Counted from the stretch's first letter, positions 46,665 through 55,452 are shown. The stretch is 64,000 nucleotides of DNA from Shewanella insulae (GCF_009831655.1 NZ_WRPA01000009.1:124001-188000); one strand, 5' to 3'. Translations and numbers: made by a program. Notes: a model not told the origin generated them from the sequence alone.

Positions 46665-47115
46665 ATTCGAATACCGCGCCGCCATACTGCTGGGCGAAGG
46701 CCTCGGCCGCTGCCAGGGTAGAGAAAGGCGCCACAGCAACGCCCATCACCGCCTTGCGGTTTGAGCCATAGACATACCAGGCTTTTGTGGCTTCGATAAA
46801 ATGCTCATCCTCCGGATGCTGCCAATCGGTCGCCGCCATATCGTGTACCCAGAGCGCCTCGACCTGACGGCGATTCTCGGGCTGCAGGGCAAACATAAAC
46901 ATATCCCGGGTCGAGCAAAACTTGGGCTGCACCTCGCCCTCCTTTAACTGCAGACTGCCCTTAGGACCTGGGTATTGCTTCACCATCATGCCGCACATGT
47001 GGCAGCGTTCGTGGTTACCTATCACTAAGCCGTCGTGACTATGGGTATCACTCTCGGCGGCGCCACAACCCGACATAAATAAGGCGCTGATAAAGATGAA
47101 GATAAAGGCTCTCAT
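46627..47115 (-). CDS. nosL: NosL-like copper chaperone lipoprotein
   Basis: Periplasmic, membrane-anchored copper-binding protein of 162 aa. Lipobox-like LFMSGC gives Cys at residue 17. The metal motif CHMCGMMV (about 38-45) and EVQPKFCSTRDMFMF are typical of NosL. NosL delivers Cu(I) to nitrous oxide reductase. In sulfite-reducing epsilonproteobacteria a related protein accompanies the copper-dependent octaheme enzyme MccA. GGAG precedes the ATG. It overlaps nosD at its 3' end. Confidence 0.9.
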   Translation of the reverse strand: MRAFIFIFISALFMSGCGAAESDTHSHDGLVIGNHERCHMCGMMVKQYPGPKGSLQLKEGEVQPKFCSTRDMFMFALQPENRRQVEALWVHDMAATDWQHPEDEHFIEATKAWYVYGSNRKAVMGVAVAPFSTLAAAEAFAQQYGGAVFEYDEITLELLSAK

Positions 47116-47138
47116 TATGACTCCTATAGCTAGTAATC

Positions 47139-47160
47139 AGCCCCTGTCACACAGGGGCTG
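47139..47160 (-). terminator. Hairpin between sirD-like gene and nosL
   Basis: CAGCCCCTG-tcac-ACAGGGGCTG forms a strong stem in the 55-bp gap. There is no T run, so it may attenuate transcription or protect the upstream mRNA rather than terminate fully. Confidence 0.5.
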
Positions 47161-47170
47161 AGCGAAATGG

Positions 47171-48118
47171 TCAGATAGCAAAGTTCTGACCGGCATAAAG
47201 GATAAACATCCGCAGACACATCATGCCGCTCACGGCGCACAGGCCTGAGAGGTAAAAGGCCTGAGATGAATGGCTAAAGTGCTTACCTGTGGCGAAGTTC
47301 AGCAGCAAGGGGCCGCCGAATCCCACACCCACGACACCCAGCCAGAACACCACGGACCAGCTACCTGTGTGGAAGGCCTCAAAGGCGCTCTGGGCACCGG
47401 CGTTACCTGTCACCAGCGACATGATGATCATGAAGAGGAACAGGGCTTCGGCAAACATGATGGGCCACTCGGCGCCATGCAGAATCTGCATGTCGCTACT
47501 GTGTCTATCTTCCTTAAACACCCCCACCGCCAGCATCTTCGCCGCCGCGGCGCCGGCCGACAGGCCAGAGGCCACAAATAGGGCCGGCAACACAGAGGTG
47601 TTGATGATGGGGAAGCGGATAAGCGCCGAGATCAAGAAGCCCGTGTAGGCACATACCGCCAGCGCCAGCACCAGCACTAGGGCCTCGCAGCTACGACGCC
47701 AGGGTCTGAGTCTGTCGATCAGCGGCAGCAGCGGCGCCAGCATAGGCAGGCGACGTATTTCCTCCTCCAATGCAAACAGGGCGATCAGGGCCACCAGCGG
47801 TATATAGGCTGACAGGGCGATCACCCCGACCGACATCACGGAGTTGAGGTTGTAGTAGACCAAGATGCGCCAGAAGAACAGCGGATTGGTCAGATCCAGC
47901 ACCAGACAGAGCATGCCCAGGGCGATGGTGACGAAGGCGATCAGCGCCGATGCCTTGAGGAAGGGAGTATTGGCGCTCTGCTGTTTATAGAAGCGGATAA
48001 ACAGGGCGACCGACAGCGCGCCGCCCGAGATACCGGCGAAAAACAGGTAAACGGCGATGGGCCAGGGCCAGGCGACCCCTTCCGAGAGGCCTATGGTAAA
48101 TTCGAGTGTTCCGTCCAT
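47171..48118 (-). CDS. sirD: NrfD-like quinol dehydrogenase membrane subunit (SirD)
   Basis: Polytopic inner-membrane protein of 315 aa in the NrfD/PsrC family, with eight or more helices. It starts TLEFTIGLSEGVAWPWPIAVYLFFAGISGGALS, the classic NrfD opening. It is thought to oxidise menaquinol and pass electrons through the neighbouring ferredoxin to the periplasmic cytochrome. It starts 2 bp after the ferredoxin gene, so the two are coupled. The symbol follows the Shewanella sir locus as I remember it. Confidence 0.85.
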   Translation of the reverse strand: MDGTLEFTIGLSEGVAWPWPIAVYLFFAGISGGALSVALFIRFYKQQSANTPFLKASALIAFVTIALGMLCLVLDLTNPLFFWRILVYYNLNSVMSVGVIALSAYIPLVALIALFALEEEIRRLPMLAPLLPLIDRLRPWRRSCEALVLVLALAVCAYTGFLISALIRFPIINTSVLPALFVASGLSAGAAAAKMLAVGVFKEDRHSSDMQILHGAEWPIMFAEALFLFMIIMSLVTGNAGAQSAFEAFHTGSWSVVFWLGVVGVGFGGPLLLNFATGKHFSHSSQAFYLSGLCAVSGMMCLRMFILYAGQNFAI

Positions 48119-48120
48119 CT

Positions 48121-48825
48121 CTATACCCCCAACTTAACGATAGGTATGTAACGTAGGCTCGGCTCAGTGCCCAGATGGGCCTTGACCCGCACCGAATCCT
48201 TCACCGCCAGCAGGCGACTGACATAGGAGTTGGGGTCGTTGGCGTCGCCAAATACCAGGGCGTCATACCGACACTCCTGCACGCAGGCGGGCAGCTCTCC
48301 CTTGGCCAACTTGCTCTGCAGACAGAAGTCGCAGTTGTCGGCCACATCCGTCTCGCTGTTGATATAGCGGGCATTGTAGGGACAGGCGGCGATACAGTAT
48401 TTACAGCCGGCACACTTGCTGGCATCCATGGTGACTATGCCCGTCTTGGGATCCCTATGGGCCGCGCCCGTGGGGCACACGGACACGCAAGGGGCGTTCT
48501 TGCATTGCTGACAGGAGACCCGCACATACTTGCGCTGACAGTCACAGTCTGTCTTGCCGCAATGCGGACAGGCCTGCCCGGCAACGGCAGATGACTGCTG
48601 CTCCAGTATCACCCGCGAGCGTCCTTCGGGCAGATTATTAGCCTTGTTACAGGCCTCCTTACAGCCGCCACACCCCACACATTTGTTTTGATCGAACACC
48701 ATCACATAGTGCGGTGCAGCGTCTTGCCCTGTCTGCTCCTTAACGCTGCACCCCAAGGGCGCCAACATCAAAGAGCCGGCTCCTAAGCATTTCAGGAACC
48801 TCCGTCTCTCTATATTTTCACTCAC
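48121..48825 (-). CDS. sirC: Tat-exported 4x[4Fe-4S] ferredoxin (SirC, NrfC-like)
   Basis: Periplasmic electron-transfer protein of about 234 aa. I favour the GTG at 48823-48825 (SENIERRRFLKCLGAG), five bases after GGAGG; an ATG lies four codons upstream. The Tat signal RRRFLK is clear. Four cluster motifs are visible: CVGCGGCKEAC, CQQCKNAPCVSVC, CAGCKYCIAAC and CDFC ... CVQEC. Between the first and second is an extra Cys group (CPHCGKTDCDC). It partners the NrfD-like SirD and probably feeds electrons to SirA. Confidence 0.88.
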   Translation of the reverse strand: MSENIERRRFLKCLGAGSLMLAPLGCSVKEQTGQDAAPHYVMVFDQNKCVGCGGCKEACNKANNLPEGRSRVILEQQSSAVAGQACPHCGKTDCDCQRKYVRVSCQQCKNAPCVSVCPTGAAHRDPKTGIVTMDASKCAGCKYCIAACPYNARYINSETDVADNCDFCLQSKLAKGELPACVQECRYDALVFGDANDPNSYVSRLLAVKDSVRVKAHLGTEPSLRYIPIVKLGV

Positions 48826-48885
48826 AGCATCCTCCATCCGTCGGCACGCATGCCGACCTCATTGAATCTTTCATTTTGGTGACTT

Positions 48886-49578
48886 TTACTCAGATGCAGT
48901 CACGGTACGGTTAGCCATCTTCTGCTCAGCGTTGACAATCGCACTGTTAATCGATGCTCGGTTTATGTTGGGGTTATCGCTGTCCAGTAACTGCCGCCAA
49001 TGGACGATCGCTTGCTGAAAATCCCTATTCAGATAAGCGTGGGTCGCCATCAGCAGCAATGACTGCACTTCCTCGGGGTCGAGCGCCAATGCCTGAGATA
49101 TCACGAGGGAGACCTCAAGGCTCATGGCGCGGTTATCACGGTAATAGAGCGCCGTCGCCTTCATGCCATACAGCTCGGCGTCGGGCGCTATTGCCAGTAA
49201 TTTGTCTAAGGTATCTACCGCCTCGCCATAGCGCCCGCCTTCGGTGTAGGCATTGGCCAGGTTAAGCAAGGCCAGCCGGTCTAGGGGCGTGTCAGCCAAG
49301 ATGCGCGCATTCTTGTTGATGTCGGCGGCGATCAGGTAGTCGATATTTTCGTCGATCTGGCCGGTATGCCAGTCGTTGAAGCGGCCCAGCAGGCCATAAA
49401 GGGTGAGTGGTATCAGCAGTAGCATGCCTGTCACCACAATAGGTGTCAGGGTCTGCTTCCTAGCAGGGATGGTCGCATCGCCGGCCAGGGCGTTAGCCTC
49501 TTGATTGAAATAGTGGCGCCAGATAGGCGCAATAAAACAGACCAGGGTTACCGCCATGGCGAACACTAAACTATTCAT
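48886..49578 (-). CDS. CcmI/NrfG-like TPR protein of heme-attachment system
   Basis: Membrane protein of about 230 aa. The ATG at 49576-49578 (NSLVFAMAVTLVCFIAPIW) is preceded by AGG about eight bases upstream; a GTG three codons earlier is possible. Two membrane helices (about 1-20 and 45-65) are followed by TPR repeats (about 95-215). This is the CcmI/NrfG layout, which holds apocytochrome c for heme ligation. It probably works with the CcmF/H/G-like genes at 53.5-56.5 kb on SirA. Confidence 0.8.
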   Translation of the reverse strand: MNSLVFAMAVTLVCFIAPIWRHYFNQEANALAGDATIPARKQTLTPIVVTGMLLLIPLTLYGLLGRFNDWHTGQIDENIDYLIAADINKNARILADTPLDRLALLNLANAYTEGGRYGEAVDTLDKLLAIAPDAELYGMKATALYYRDNRAMSLEVSLVISQALALDPEEVQSLLLMATHAYLNRDFQQAIVHWRQLLDSDNPNINRASINSAIVNAEQKMANRTVTASE

Positions 49579-49606
49579 AACAAGCACCTACTGCCGATAA
49601 CCTAAA

Positions 49607-50392
49607 CTAGTGGCCCATGCCCATCATGCCGCCCATACCCATGCCGCTGAGGCCCATTCCATGGGCGTTCTCGCCGGGCGCCTCCATCTTAAGTAGCTCG
49701 ACGTCGAAGATCAGGGTCGAGCCAGGCGGGATCACGCCGACCACCTCCTTGCCATAGGCCAGCCCGGCAGGAATGGTCAGGCGATAGGTCGAACCCACAT
49801 TCATCAGGGCGATCCCCTCTTTCCAGCCATCGATCACCGACAGCAGGGCGAAACGGTTGGGCTCGTCGCGCTCGTAAGAGTTATCAAATTCGGTGCCGTC
49901 CAGCAGCTTACCCACATAGTGCACTGTGACCACATCGGACTCGACCGGCTTAGGACCGTCACCCTGCTTGAGTACCTCATATTGCAGACCCGACTCGGTC
50001 ACCTTGACCCCAGGTTTAGCCTGGTTGGCCGCCAGGTAGGCCTGGCCCTCGGCCTGATGCTTACTGGCTAAGGCTTCAAGCTTGGCGGCCTTGGCATTGT
50101 TGAGCCACTCGGCGCGGGCGTTGAGATGAGTCAGTATCTCTTCGTTGGACATCTTGCCCTCACCCTTGAGGGCATCTATCACCCCCTGAATCACGGTATC
50201 GACCTTGACCTGGGCCCCCAGGTCGACCTGGTTATAGATCTTGCCCGAGATGTAATGACCGACAGAGGCCCCTAATGCATAGGAGGCATCTTCGACCTCC
50301 TGGGGCGACTCACTTGCCGCGGCAAAGAATGACCAAGTGCAGGCCAGGGCTAAGGTGGTGACACGACAAGATTTCAGTAGATTCGCTTTCAT
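49607..50392 (-). CDS. Periplasmic FKBP-type prolyl isomerase with Met/His-rich tail (SirB-like)
   Basis: Exported peptidyl-prolyl isomerase of 261 aa. I take the ATG at 50390-50392 (KANLLKSCRVTTLALAC), which starts a signal peptide. A FkpA-type dimerisation helix region (about 30-125) precedes the FKBP domain (about 128-235; SGLQYEVLKQGDG, VTVHYVGKLLDGTEFDNSY, IPAGLAYGKEVVGVIPPGSTLIFDVEL). The last 18 residues, HGMGLSGMGMGGMMGMGH, form a Met/His tail suited to binding Cu(I). A prolyl isomerase (MccB) is known beside MccA in other bacteria. Confidence 0.88.
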   Translation of the reverse strand: MKANLLKSCRVTTLALACTWSFFAAASESPQEVEDASYALGASVGHYISGKIYNQVDLGAQVKVDTVIQGVIDALKGEGKMSNEEILTHLNARAEWLNNAKAAKLEALASKHQAEGQAYLAANQAKPGVKVTESGLQYEVLKQGDGPKPVESDVVTVHYVGKLLDGTEFDNSYERDEPNRFALLSVIDGWKEGIALMNVGSTYRLTIPAGLAYGKEVVGVIPPGSTLIFDVELLKMEAPGENAHGMGLSGMGMGGMMGMGH

Positions 50393-50410
50393 ATTCACAC
50401 TCTCAATCAT

Positions 50411-50458
50411 CTATTGCTCAAAATGTCTATTATTCAAAATGTCTATTATTCAAAATGT
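50411..50458. repeat. Three tandem 16-bp repeats
   Basis: Three head-to-tail units CTATTATTCAAAATGT; the first has GC in place of AT at positions 6-7. They fill most of the gap between the rhodanese and FKBP genes. They may bind a regulator, or be a slippage product that alters spacing. Confidence 0.8.
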
Positions 50459-50476
50459 TAGGCAAAACTTTGTTTG

Positions 50477-50902
50477 TTATGGTTTTTCAATACTTCTACC
50501 CGACAGGCGCCAGCCATAGATCCCATCGTGCATCTGCATCACATTGGTGTAGCCCAGCTTCATCACCTGATGAGCCGCGATCTCGCTGGCATTGCAGAGA
50601 CGATTGGCGCAATAAAACACCATGCGCGCCGCCTTATCCTCAGGCAGCAGGGTTTTCCAGTTATCGACATTGAAGTAGACGGCCCCAGGGATATAGCCCT
50701 CGGCCCACAACTCCAATGTGTTGACGTCGAAGAAGTAGACATCTCCCTGAGCCAGCAGGGCCTCGGCCTCGGCCAGGCTGATGGTATGCAGGATATGCTC
50801 GTATCTGTGCGCCGGCGCCATCTCGGCGCCGCCGCCCGCGAGGCTGCACAGCGGGGTTAGCCCCAGCAGCAGCGCCAGTGATAGCCCTAGTTTGGATTTC
50901 AT
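50477..50902 (-). CDS. Secreted rhodanese-like protein
   Basis: Periplasmic single-domain rhodanese of 141 aa. It has a signal peptide (about residues 1-22, KLGLSLALLLGLTPLCSLA). The active-site loop is FYCANRLCNAS, with Cys at the sulfur-carrying position and a second Cys five residues on. A rhodanese in a sulfite-reductase locus could handle sulfane sulfur or supply sulfur for site assembly; this is inference. It follows sirA by 81 bp. Confidence 0.85.
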   Translation of the reverse strand: MKSKLGLSLALLLGLTPLCSLAGGGAEMAPAHRYEHILHTISLAEAEALLAQGDVYFFDVNTLELWAEGYIPGAVYFNVDNWKTLLPEDKAARMVFYCANRLCNASEIAAHQVMKLGYTNVMQMHDGIYGWRLSGRSIEKP

Positions 50903-50920
50903 CTTCTCTCTCCTCTAATA

Positions 50921-50944
50921 CCCGGCGCCGGGAAGGCGCCGGGT
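50921..50944 (-). other. GC-rich hairpin between sirA and rhodanese gene
   Basis: The perfect stem ACCCGGCGCC / GGCGCCGGGT with a 4-5 base loop lies in the 81-bp gap, with no T run. It probably protects or attenuates the sirA message, which would raise SirA over downstream products. Confidence 0.65.
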
Positions 50945-50983
50945 GGTTAGTGATGAACCTAGATATCTCCAGGTTTCAGAGGC

Positions 50984-53023
50984 TTAGTGGGCCTTGGCCG
51001 AATAGCCGCTGCCGTCTAAGATCTTCTGCGCCTGCGTCACATAGGTGAGGGCCGCATCGAGACGTTTCTGGCTGTAACGGAAGCCATGGACACCCCAAGA
51101 GCCGTCTTGCTTGATCAGATCCACTGCGGCCTGGGCCTTCTCGGCCAGCATCAGCACCTGAGTCTTGTCTTCGGTAGACAGCTTAGTGACCTCGAGCAGC
51201 TGATCGATACGCACCAGCGCCTGCTCAACCTGACCGAAGACCTCTTTGATCGGCTTCTGCCACTTCATCACTTCGCCGTAGATCTCCAGCTGATCCTTGT
51301 AGTGCAGACCTGTTTCGAGTTCAGACTGGAACTGGCTATGACAACCCTTGTTTTCCACCACGTCGTGATCTGAGATAGAGGTGCGGGCACAAGACCACAT
51401 GAGATCCAGGTAGGTACGACCCTCCTCGTTCTTAGCCACTGTCCAGCCCTTGGCACCCTTAGGTCCCTGGATCCTTGGCTGACCTTCTGGCGGGTTGAGT
51501 GTCTTACGCTCAGGGTCGACATCGATCTTCCACATGTGCGACTTACGCACCGCATCGAAGCCGGCCTGATCCGGGAACTGCATCGCCTTGAAGTTTTCAC
51601 AGCTACCCATGTTAGGCATGTGACAACTCTGACAAGTCTGGTTGGCGTGGGTGTCTGTGTTGCTGGCAATCACAGTCTGCGCCTCGTGGCAGTCCTTACA
51701 GTCAGTCTTCAACTTAGGCTTGGTGATGCCTGACATCCAGGTACCGTCTGTAACCTCGTGAGGATCGTGACATGTGGTACAACGCATCCCTTTCTCGTAG
51801 TGCGCCGAGCCATACATCTGCGAGCCCTCGGTACCACAGGAAGGACAGAGCGACTTCATCTTCACGCCGAAGGCCAGTTCAGGCTTCTCCTGGGCGGCCG
51901 GGGTTTCGGCCATGGCGGGGTCGTACTGGAAGCGTTGGTGACAGCGTTCGCAGTTGGACTGCATGCCGCCGGTACCACCATCTAAGTGGCCGCCTGCACC
52001 GTGACACTCTTCACAGGCGATACCTTTACTGATGGTGTGTTCCTGCAGCTTCTTAGGATCGCCCAGGGCGTCGAAATATTCCTGCTTGGTCTTAAAGTCG
52101 AACTTGAAGGTATGGCATACCTCACAGTAGGAGCTGGCGGGTTGGAACAGCATCTCTTTACGATACTTGGCGCCGTAGGAGCTCATGCCCCACTGGTGAG
52201 AGCCGGAACCACCATAGGCTTCCAGGGTCGTTGGGAACTCAGGGATCACCGCATTGATCTTCTTGGCCATCTCAGGGGTTAACCACTCGGCCCAGCCACG
52301 TGAGAACTGGTTGGCACCGGCCACCATCTTGCCCGTGCCATCCTTAAGCAAACCACCCTCGATATGATAGGAACCGCGTACCAGCCAGGCATCGATGAAG
52401 CCATACTTGGTTCTCGGCGTACCTACAGTTGCATAGATCACATCCGGCGTGATGCCGTCGGGTAGGATAGAAGTATCCTTAGTGCCGTACATTGTCTTGT
52501 TGAGATCGTTATCCACCTCTGGGTGATCCCCGGGGAAACGGATCGTCTTGGCGTGGCGTGAACGACTCCACTTCTCATACTGAGTTGCGTGACACTCGGC
52601 GCACTTTTCTGGACCCACGAAGTTATTGGGATAGTCCAGAATCGACTTGGCCCCCAGACGGTACTGGACCGCTCTGGGTTTACCCGCCTTCTTGCTGTAT
52701 TCGGGGCTGTGGCCGGTATCCAGATACTCTTCACCCCGGTCGCTGATGTGATAGTCGCCGACCAGATTGCCCGCTTCCTGATATTTGAACATAGGGTGGT
52801 TTTCAAACAGGAAATCAAACAGCTCGGCTTCTTGAACAATATAGTCTTGCAGAGTTTTGACACCATTAACCTGTTCCGTGCCCTGATAGTTTGCTATCGC
52901 CTCTTTGGCGGTCTTGCCCATCTCGGGCACGCTGTTGTATTTACCACCAGCGGCATTCACATTGGCAATGGCACCGAAACAAAATAGCGCACTTAAGGCT
53001 ACCTTGTGTTTCCATCGTCTCAT
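50984..53023 (-). CDS. sirA: Octaheme c-type cytochrome, SirA/MccA dissimilatory sulfite reductase
   Basis: Periplasmic enzyme expected to reduce sulfite to sulfide with six electrons. Two adjacent ATGs follow AGGAG; I take the second (679 aa). It has a signal peptide (about 1-25). Counting from the first ATG, seven CXXCH motifs lie at C142, C301, C338, C359, C416, C443 and C465. The eighth is CX15CH from C546 to H563. That motif is the known hallmark of MccA/SirA and needs a dedicated heme lyase. Non-heme Cys are C394, C397 and C476, candidates for the Cu(I) ligands known in MccA. The C-terminal part is helical. The accessory genes around it fit this identity. Confidence 0.93.
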   Translation of the reverse strand: MRRWKHKVALSALFCFGAIANVNAAGGKYNSVPEMGKTAKEAIANYQGTEQVNGVKTLQDYIVQEAELFDFLFENHPMFKYQEAGNLVGDYHISDRGEEYLDTGHSPEYSKKAGKPRAVQYRLGAKSILDYPNNFVGPEKCAECHATQYEKWSRSRHAKTIRFPGDHPEVDNDLNKTMYGTKDTSILPDGITPDVIYATVGTPRTKYGFIDAWLVRGSYHIEGGLLKDGTGKMVAGANQFSRGWAEWLTPEMAKKINAVIPEFPTTLEAYGGSGSHQWGMSSYGAKYRKEMLFQPASSYCEVCHTFKFDFKTKQEYFDALGDPKKLQEHTISKGIACEECHGAGGHLDGGTGGMQSNCERCHQRFQYDPAMAETPAAQEKPELAFGVKMKSLCPSCGTEGSQMYGSAHYEKGMRCTTCHDPHEVTDGTWMSGITKPKLKTDCKDCHEAQTVIASNTDTHANQTCQSCHMPNMGSCENFKAMQFPDQAGFDAVRKSHMWKIDVDPERKTLNPPEGQPRIQGPKGAKGWTVAKNEEGRTYLDLMWSCARTSISDHDVVENKGCHSQFQSELETGLHYKDQLEIYGEVMKWQKPIKEVFGQVEQALVRIDQLLEVTKLSTEDKTQVLMLAEKAQAAVDLIKQDGSWGVHGFRYSQKRLDAALTYVTQAQKILDGSGYSAKAH

Positions 53024-53026
53024 CAT

Positions 53027-53497
53027 TCACTCCTAAATATTTTTAGTTTTATCTGTTTATGTTTAATTCCAAATCAGCTCATCCTTTTCGCTGGCGGGAA
53101 TTAATTGGAATAAACCAAATCGTTAACCGAACGACTTATACAACTGAGCAATTTCAGTATTTTTCACAGACAAAGGAGAAAAAAGTTGAGCTGGCGCACA
53201 TGGAATTTTTCGTGAGTTGTGAACAGATATAAAATCAAATTAAACAAAACCTTACGGATTGTTCGTGTGTAATTTTTTAGTTTTAAAAGCGGCATTTTTA
53301 GATCTCAAAAAAGCTCAAGCGGCTTTTTGAGTTATGAAAAATCTTGAGCGGGAAAACAGCTAAAAAGGACCCTGCGATAGCTCACAGAATCCGCCAGGGA
53401 GTTCGCCTAAGGTGAGGCCAAAACAGAGACAGACCAGGCTTATCCATCGCCAACTATATAGATGAATGGCTTGGTCCCCTTGGCTAAAGGCGAGACC
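53027..53497. promoter_or_regulatory. Divergent control region of sirA and CcmF-like operons
   Basis: This 471-bp AT-rich gap must hold promoters in both directions. It contains an inverted repeat TTAATTCC (53063-53070) / GGAATTAA (53097-53104), the short palindrome TCGTT-aaccg-AACGA near 53121-53135, and a long stem CTCAAAAAAGC (53304-53314) / GCTTTTTGAG (53322-53331). I found no clear CRP or FNR site by eye. Confidence 0.6.
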
Positions 53498-55450
53498 ATG
53501 ACAGCGGAAATTGGCTTACTACTTCTTATTATCTCCTTGACCCTATGTTTACTCACGGCCATGAGCCCTTTCATGCCAGCCTGCGGTGTCAAACTCTGGC
53601 TTAAGCCTTACCAGCCCCTCTTTATTCGCCTTAATAGCCTGGCGCAGATGGCAAGCCTGTTTATCCTGACCTATCTGTTTCTCTGCGACGATTTTTCCGT
53701 GGCCTATGTGGCCAATAACTCCAACACCCAGTTGGCCAGCCTCTATAAGATAGCCGCCGTCTGGGGAGGCCACGAAGGCTCCATGCTGTTCTGGGTCGCC
53801 GTCATGGGGAGCTGGAGCTGTGTGATTAGCCTAAAACACGGCAAATCCCCATTTTTTCACTTTCTCCACGCCGTATTGGGCGCCATCCAGGCCGGACTAA
53901 TCGCCTTCTTACTCATAGGATCGAATCCCTTCGCCAGACTCTTACCTGGCATTCCGGTAGAGGGGCGGGATCTCAACCCCATACTGCAGGATATAGGCTT
54001 GATTCTGCATCCGCCGCTACTCTTTATCGGCTATGTAGGGCTGGCGGTCTGTTTCGCCGCCGCTATCGCCGCCCTGCTGGATAGCAGTCAGCCCCTGAAG
54101 CAGCACTGCAAGCAGATGCGTCCCTGGGCAGTACTGGCCTGGGCCATGTTGACCGGCGGCAACGCCTTCGGCTCCTGGTGGGCCTACAATGAGCTCGGCT
54201 GGGGAGGATGGTGGTTCTGGGATCCGGTGGAGAATGCCTCCTTTATTCCCTGGCTGGTCGCCACAGCGCTGATGCACTCGTTAATCTTGGGTGAGCGACG
54301 AGACAGATTTCATGGCACCAGCCTGTTTCTGGCAATCTTGGGCTTCAGCCTCTGTCTGCTGGGCACCTTCTTGGTGCGCTCAGGCGTGGTGCAGTCGGTA
54401 CATGCCTTCGCCGCCGATCCCCTGCGCGGCGGCGCCATGTTGACCCTGTTCGCCCTGGTCTCTATCTGCGGCTTTACCCTGCTGTTGCAGCGCCTCCCTA
54501 GCCTCTACCGACCGGTAAATAGCAATATGCTTAGCCGGGAAAGCCTGATGCAGCTGGGCAACCTTATACTCCTGGTCGCCGCCATCTCTATCTTGCTGGG
54601 CAGCTGCTATCCGCTGCTCTATGAAGTAGCAAGCGGTCAGAGCATCTCGGTGGGTGCCCCCTACTTTAATAGCCTCTTCATCCCGCTGACTTGGCTTATC
54701 TGTCTGCTCATGGGCGCCGCGCCTTTGATGCGCTGGCAAATATCAAACCCTGGCATACTAAGACAGTTAACGGTGCTTGCAGCTATCTGCCTGCTAATCA
54801 GCGTCACTCTTAACGCTCTGCTGCTGACAGAGTTTGCCGCCCACTTCCTGCTGGGCAGCTTTTCCTGCCTCTGGCTACTCGGCTGTACTGGGCTCTATCT
54901 GCATAAACGCCTGGCGGCGTTCACAGGCGCGGGGGATAACAGGCGCTACTACGCCATGTGCTTTGCCCACCTGGGTGTGGCCCTGAGCATACTGGGGGCC
55001 ACCTGCTCCAGCTATTTTCAGCAGGAGGAGCTGCTCAGGATGGGGCCGGGGCAAGGCAAGGAATTGGCGGGCTATACCTTTATCTACCGGGCGACCGAAA
55101 CCGTTTCCCACACCAGCTACAATGCACTTCAGGCCAAGATAGAGGTGAGAGACAGACGCGAGCAGCATCTGGCCTACCTCTATCCTCAGCGCCAGACCTT
55201 TAATAGCAACGCCATGCAGATCTCAGCCGCCGGGATCCATCGCAGCCTGTTTGCCGATCTCTATATCTCCATGGGCAATAGACTGAGCGATGAGGAGTTT
55301 CTGATTCGCATCAGCTACAAACCCCTGATTGGCTGGATCTGGATAGGCGGCCTCATCATGATGTTTGCCGGGTTGAGCCAGCTGCTTCCGCGCAAGATGT
55401 GCCAAGAGTCAAGGGCGCCCTCGCCGCAACTAGCGGTAAAAGGAGCCTGA
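53498..55450 (+). CDS. sirE: CcmF-like cytochrome c heme lyase dedicated to SirA (SirE)
   Basis: Polytopic membrane protein of about 650 aa. The ATG at 53498 (TAEIGLLLLIISLTLCLL) has AAAGGCGAG upstream; an ATG 36 bases earlier lacks a site. CcmF motifs are clear: VWGGHEGSMLFWV, the tryptophan-rich WWD domain GGWWFWDPVENASFIPWL, and HLGVALSILG. Such a separate CcmF paralogue is needed to attach heme to the unusual CX15CH of SirA. It overlaps the next gene. The symbol follows the Shewanella sir naming from memory. Confidence 0.88.
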   Translation: MTAEIGLLLLIISLTLCLLTAMSPFMPACGVKLWLKPYQPLFIRLNSLAQMASLFILTYLFLCDDFSVAYVANNSNTQLASLYKIAAVWGGHEGSMLFWVAVMGSWSCVISLKHGKSPFFHFLHAVLGAIQAGLIAFLLIGSNPFARLLPGIPVEGRDLNPILQDIGLILHPPLLFIGYVGLAVCFAAAIAALLDSSQPLKQHCKQMRPWAVLAWAMLTGGNAFGSWWAYNELGWGGWWFWDPVENASFIPWLVATALMHSLILGERRDRFHGTSLFLAILGFSLCLLGTFLVRSGVVQSVHAFAADPLRGGAMLTLFALVSICGFTLLLQRLPSLYRPVNSNMLSRESLMQLGNLILLVAAISILLGSCYPLLYEVASGQSISVGAPYFNSLFIPLTWLICLLMGAAPLMRWQISNPGILRQLTVLAAICLLISVTLNALLLTEFAAHFLLGSFSCLWLLGCTGLYLHKRLAAFTGAGDNRRYYAMCFAHLGVALSILGATCSSYFQQEELLRMGPGQGKELAGYTFIYRATETVSHTSYNALQAKIEVRDRREQHLAYLYPQRQTFNSNAMQISAAGIHRSLFADLYISMGNRLSDEEFLIRISYKPLIGWIWIGGLIMMFAGLSQLLPRKMCQESRAPSPQLAVKGA

Positions 55451-55452
55451 TG

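Noticed and set aside
50984..53023. Annotation as hydroxylamine oxidoreductase, NrfA or tetrathionate reductase
   Set aside because: There is no CXXCK site as in NrfA. The CX15CH motif and the surrounding genes fit SirA/MccA instead.
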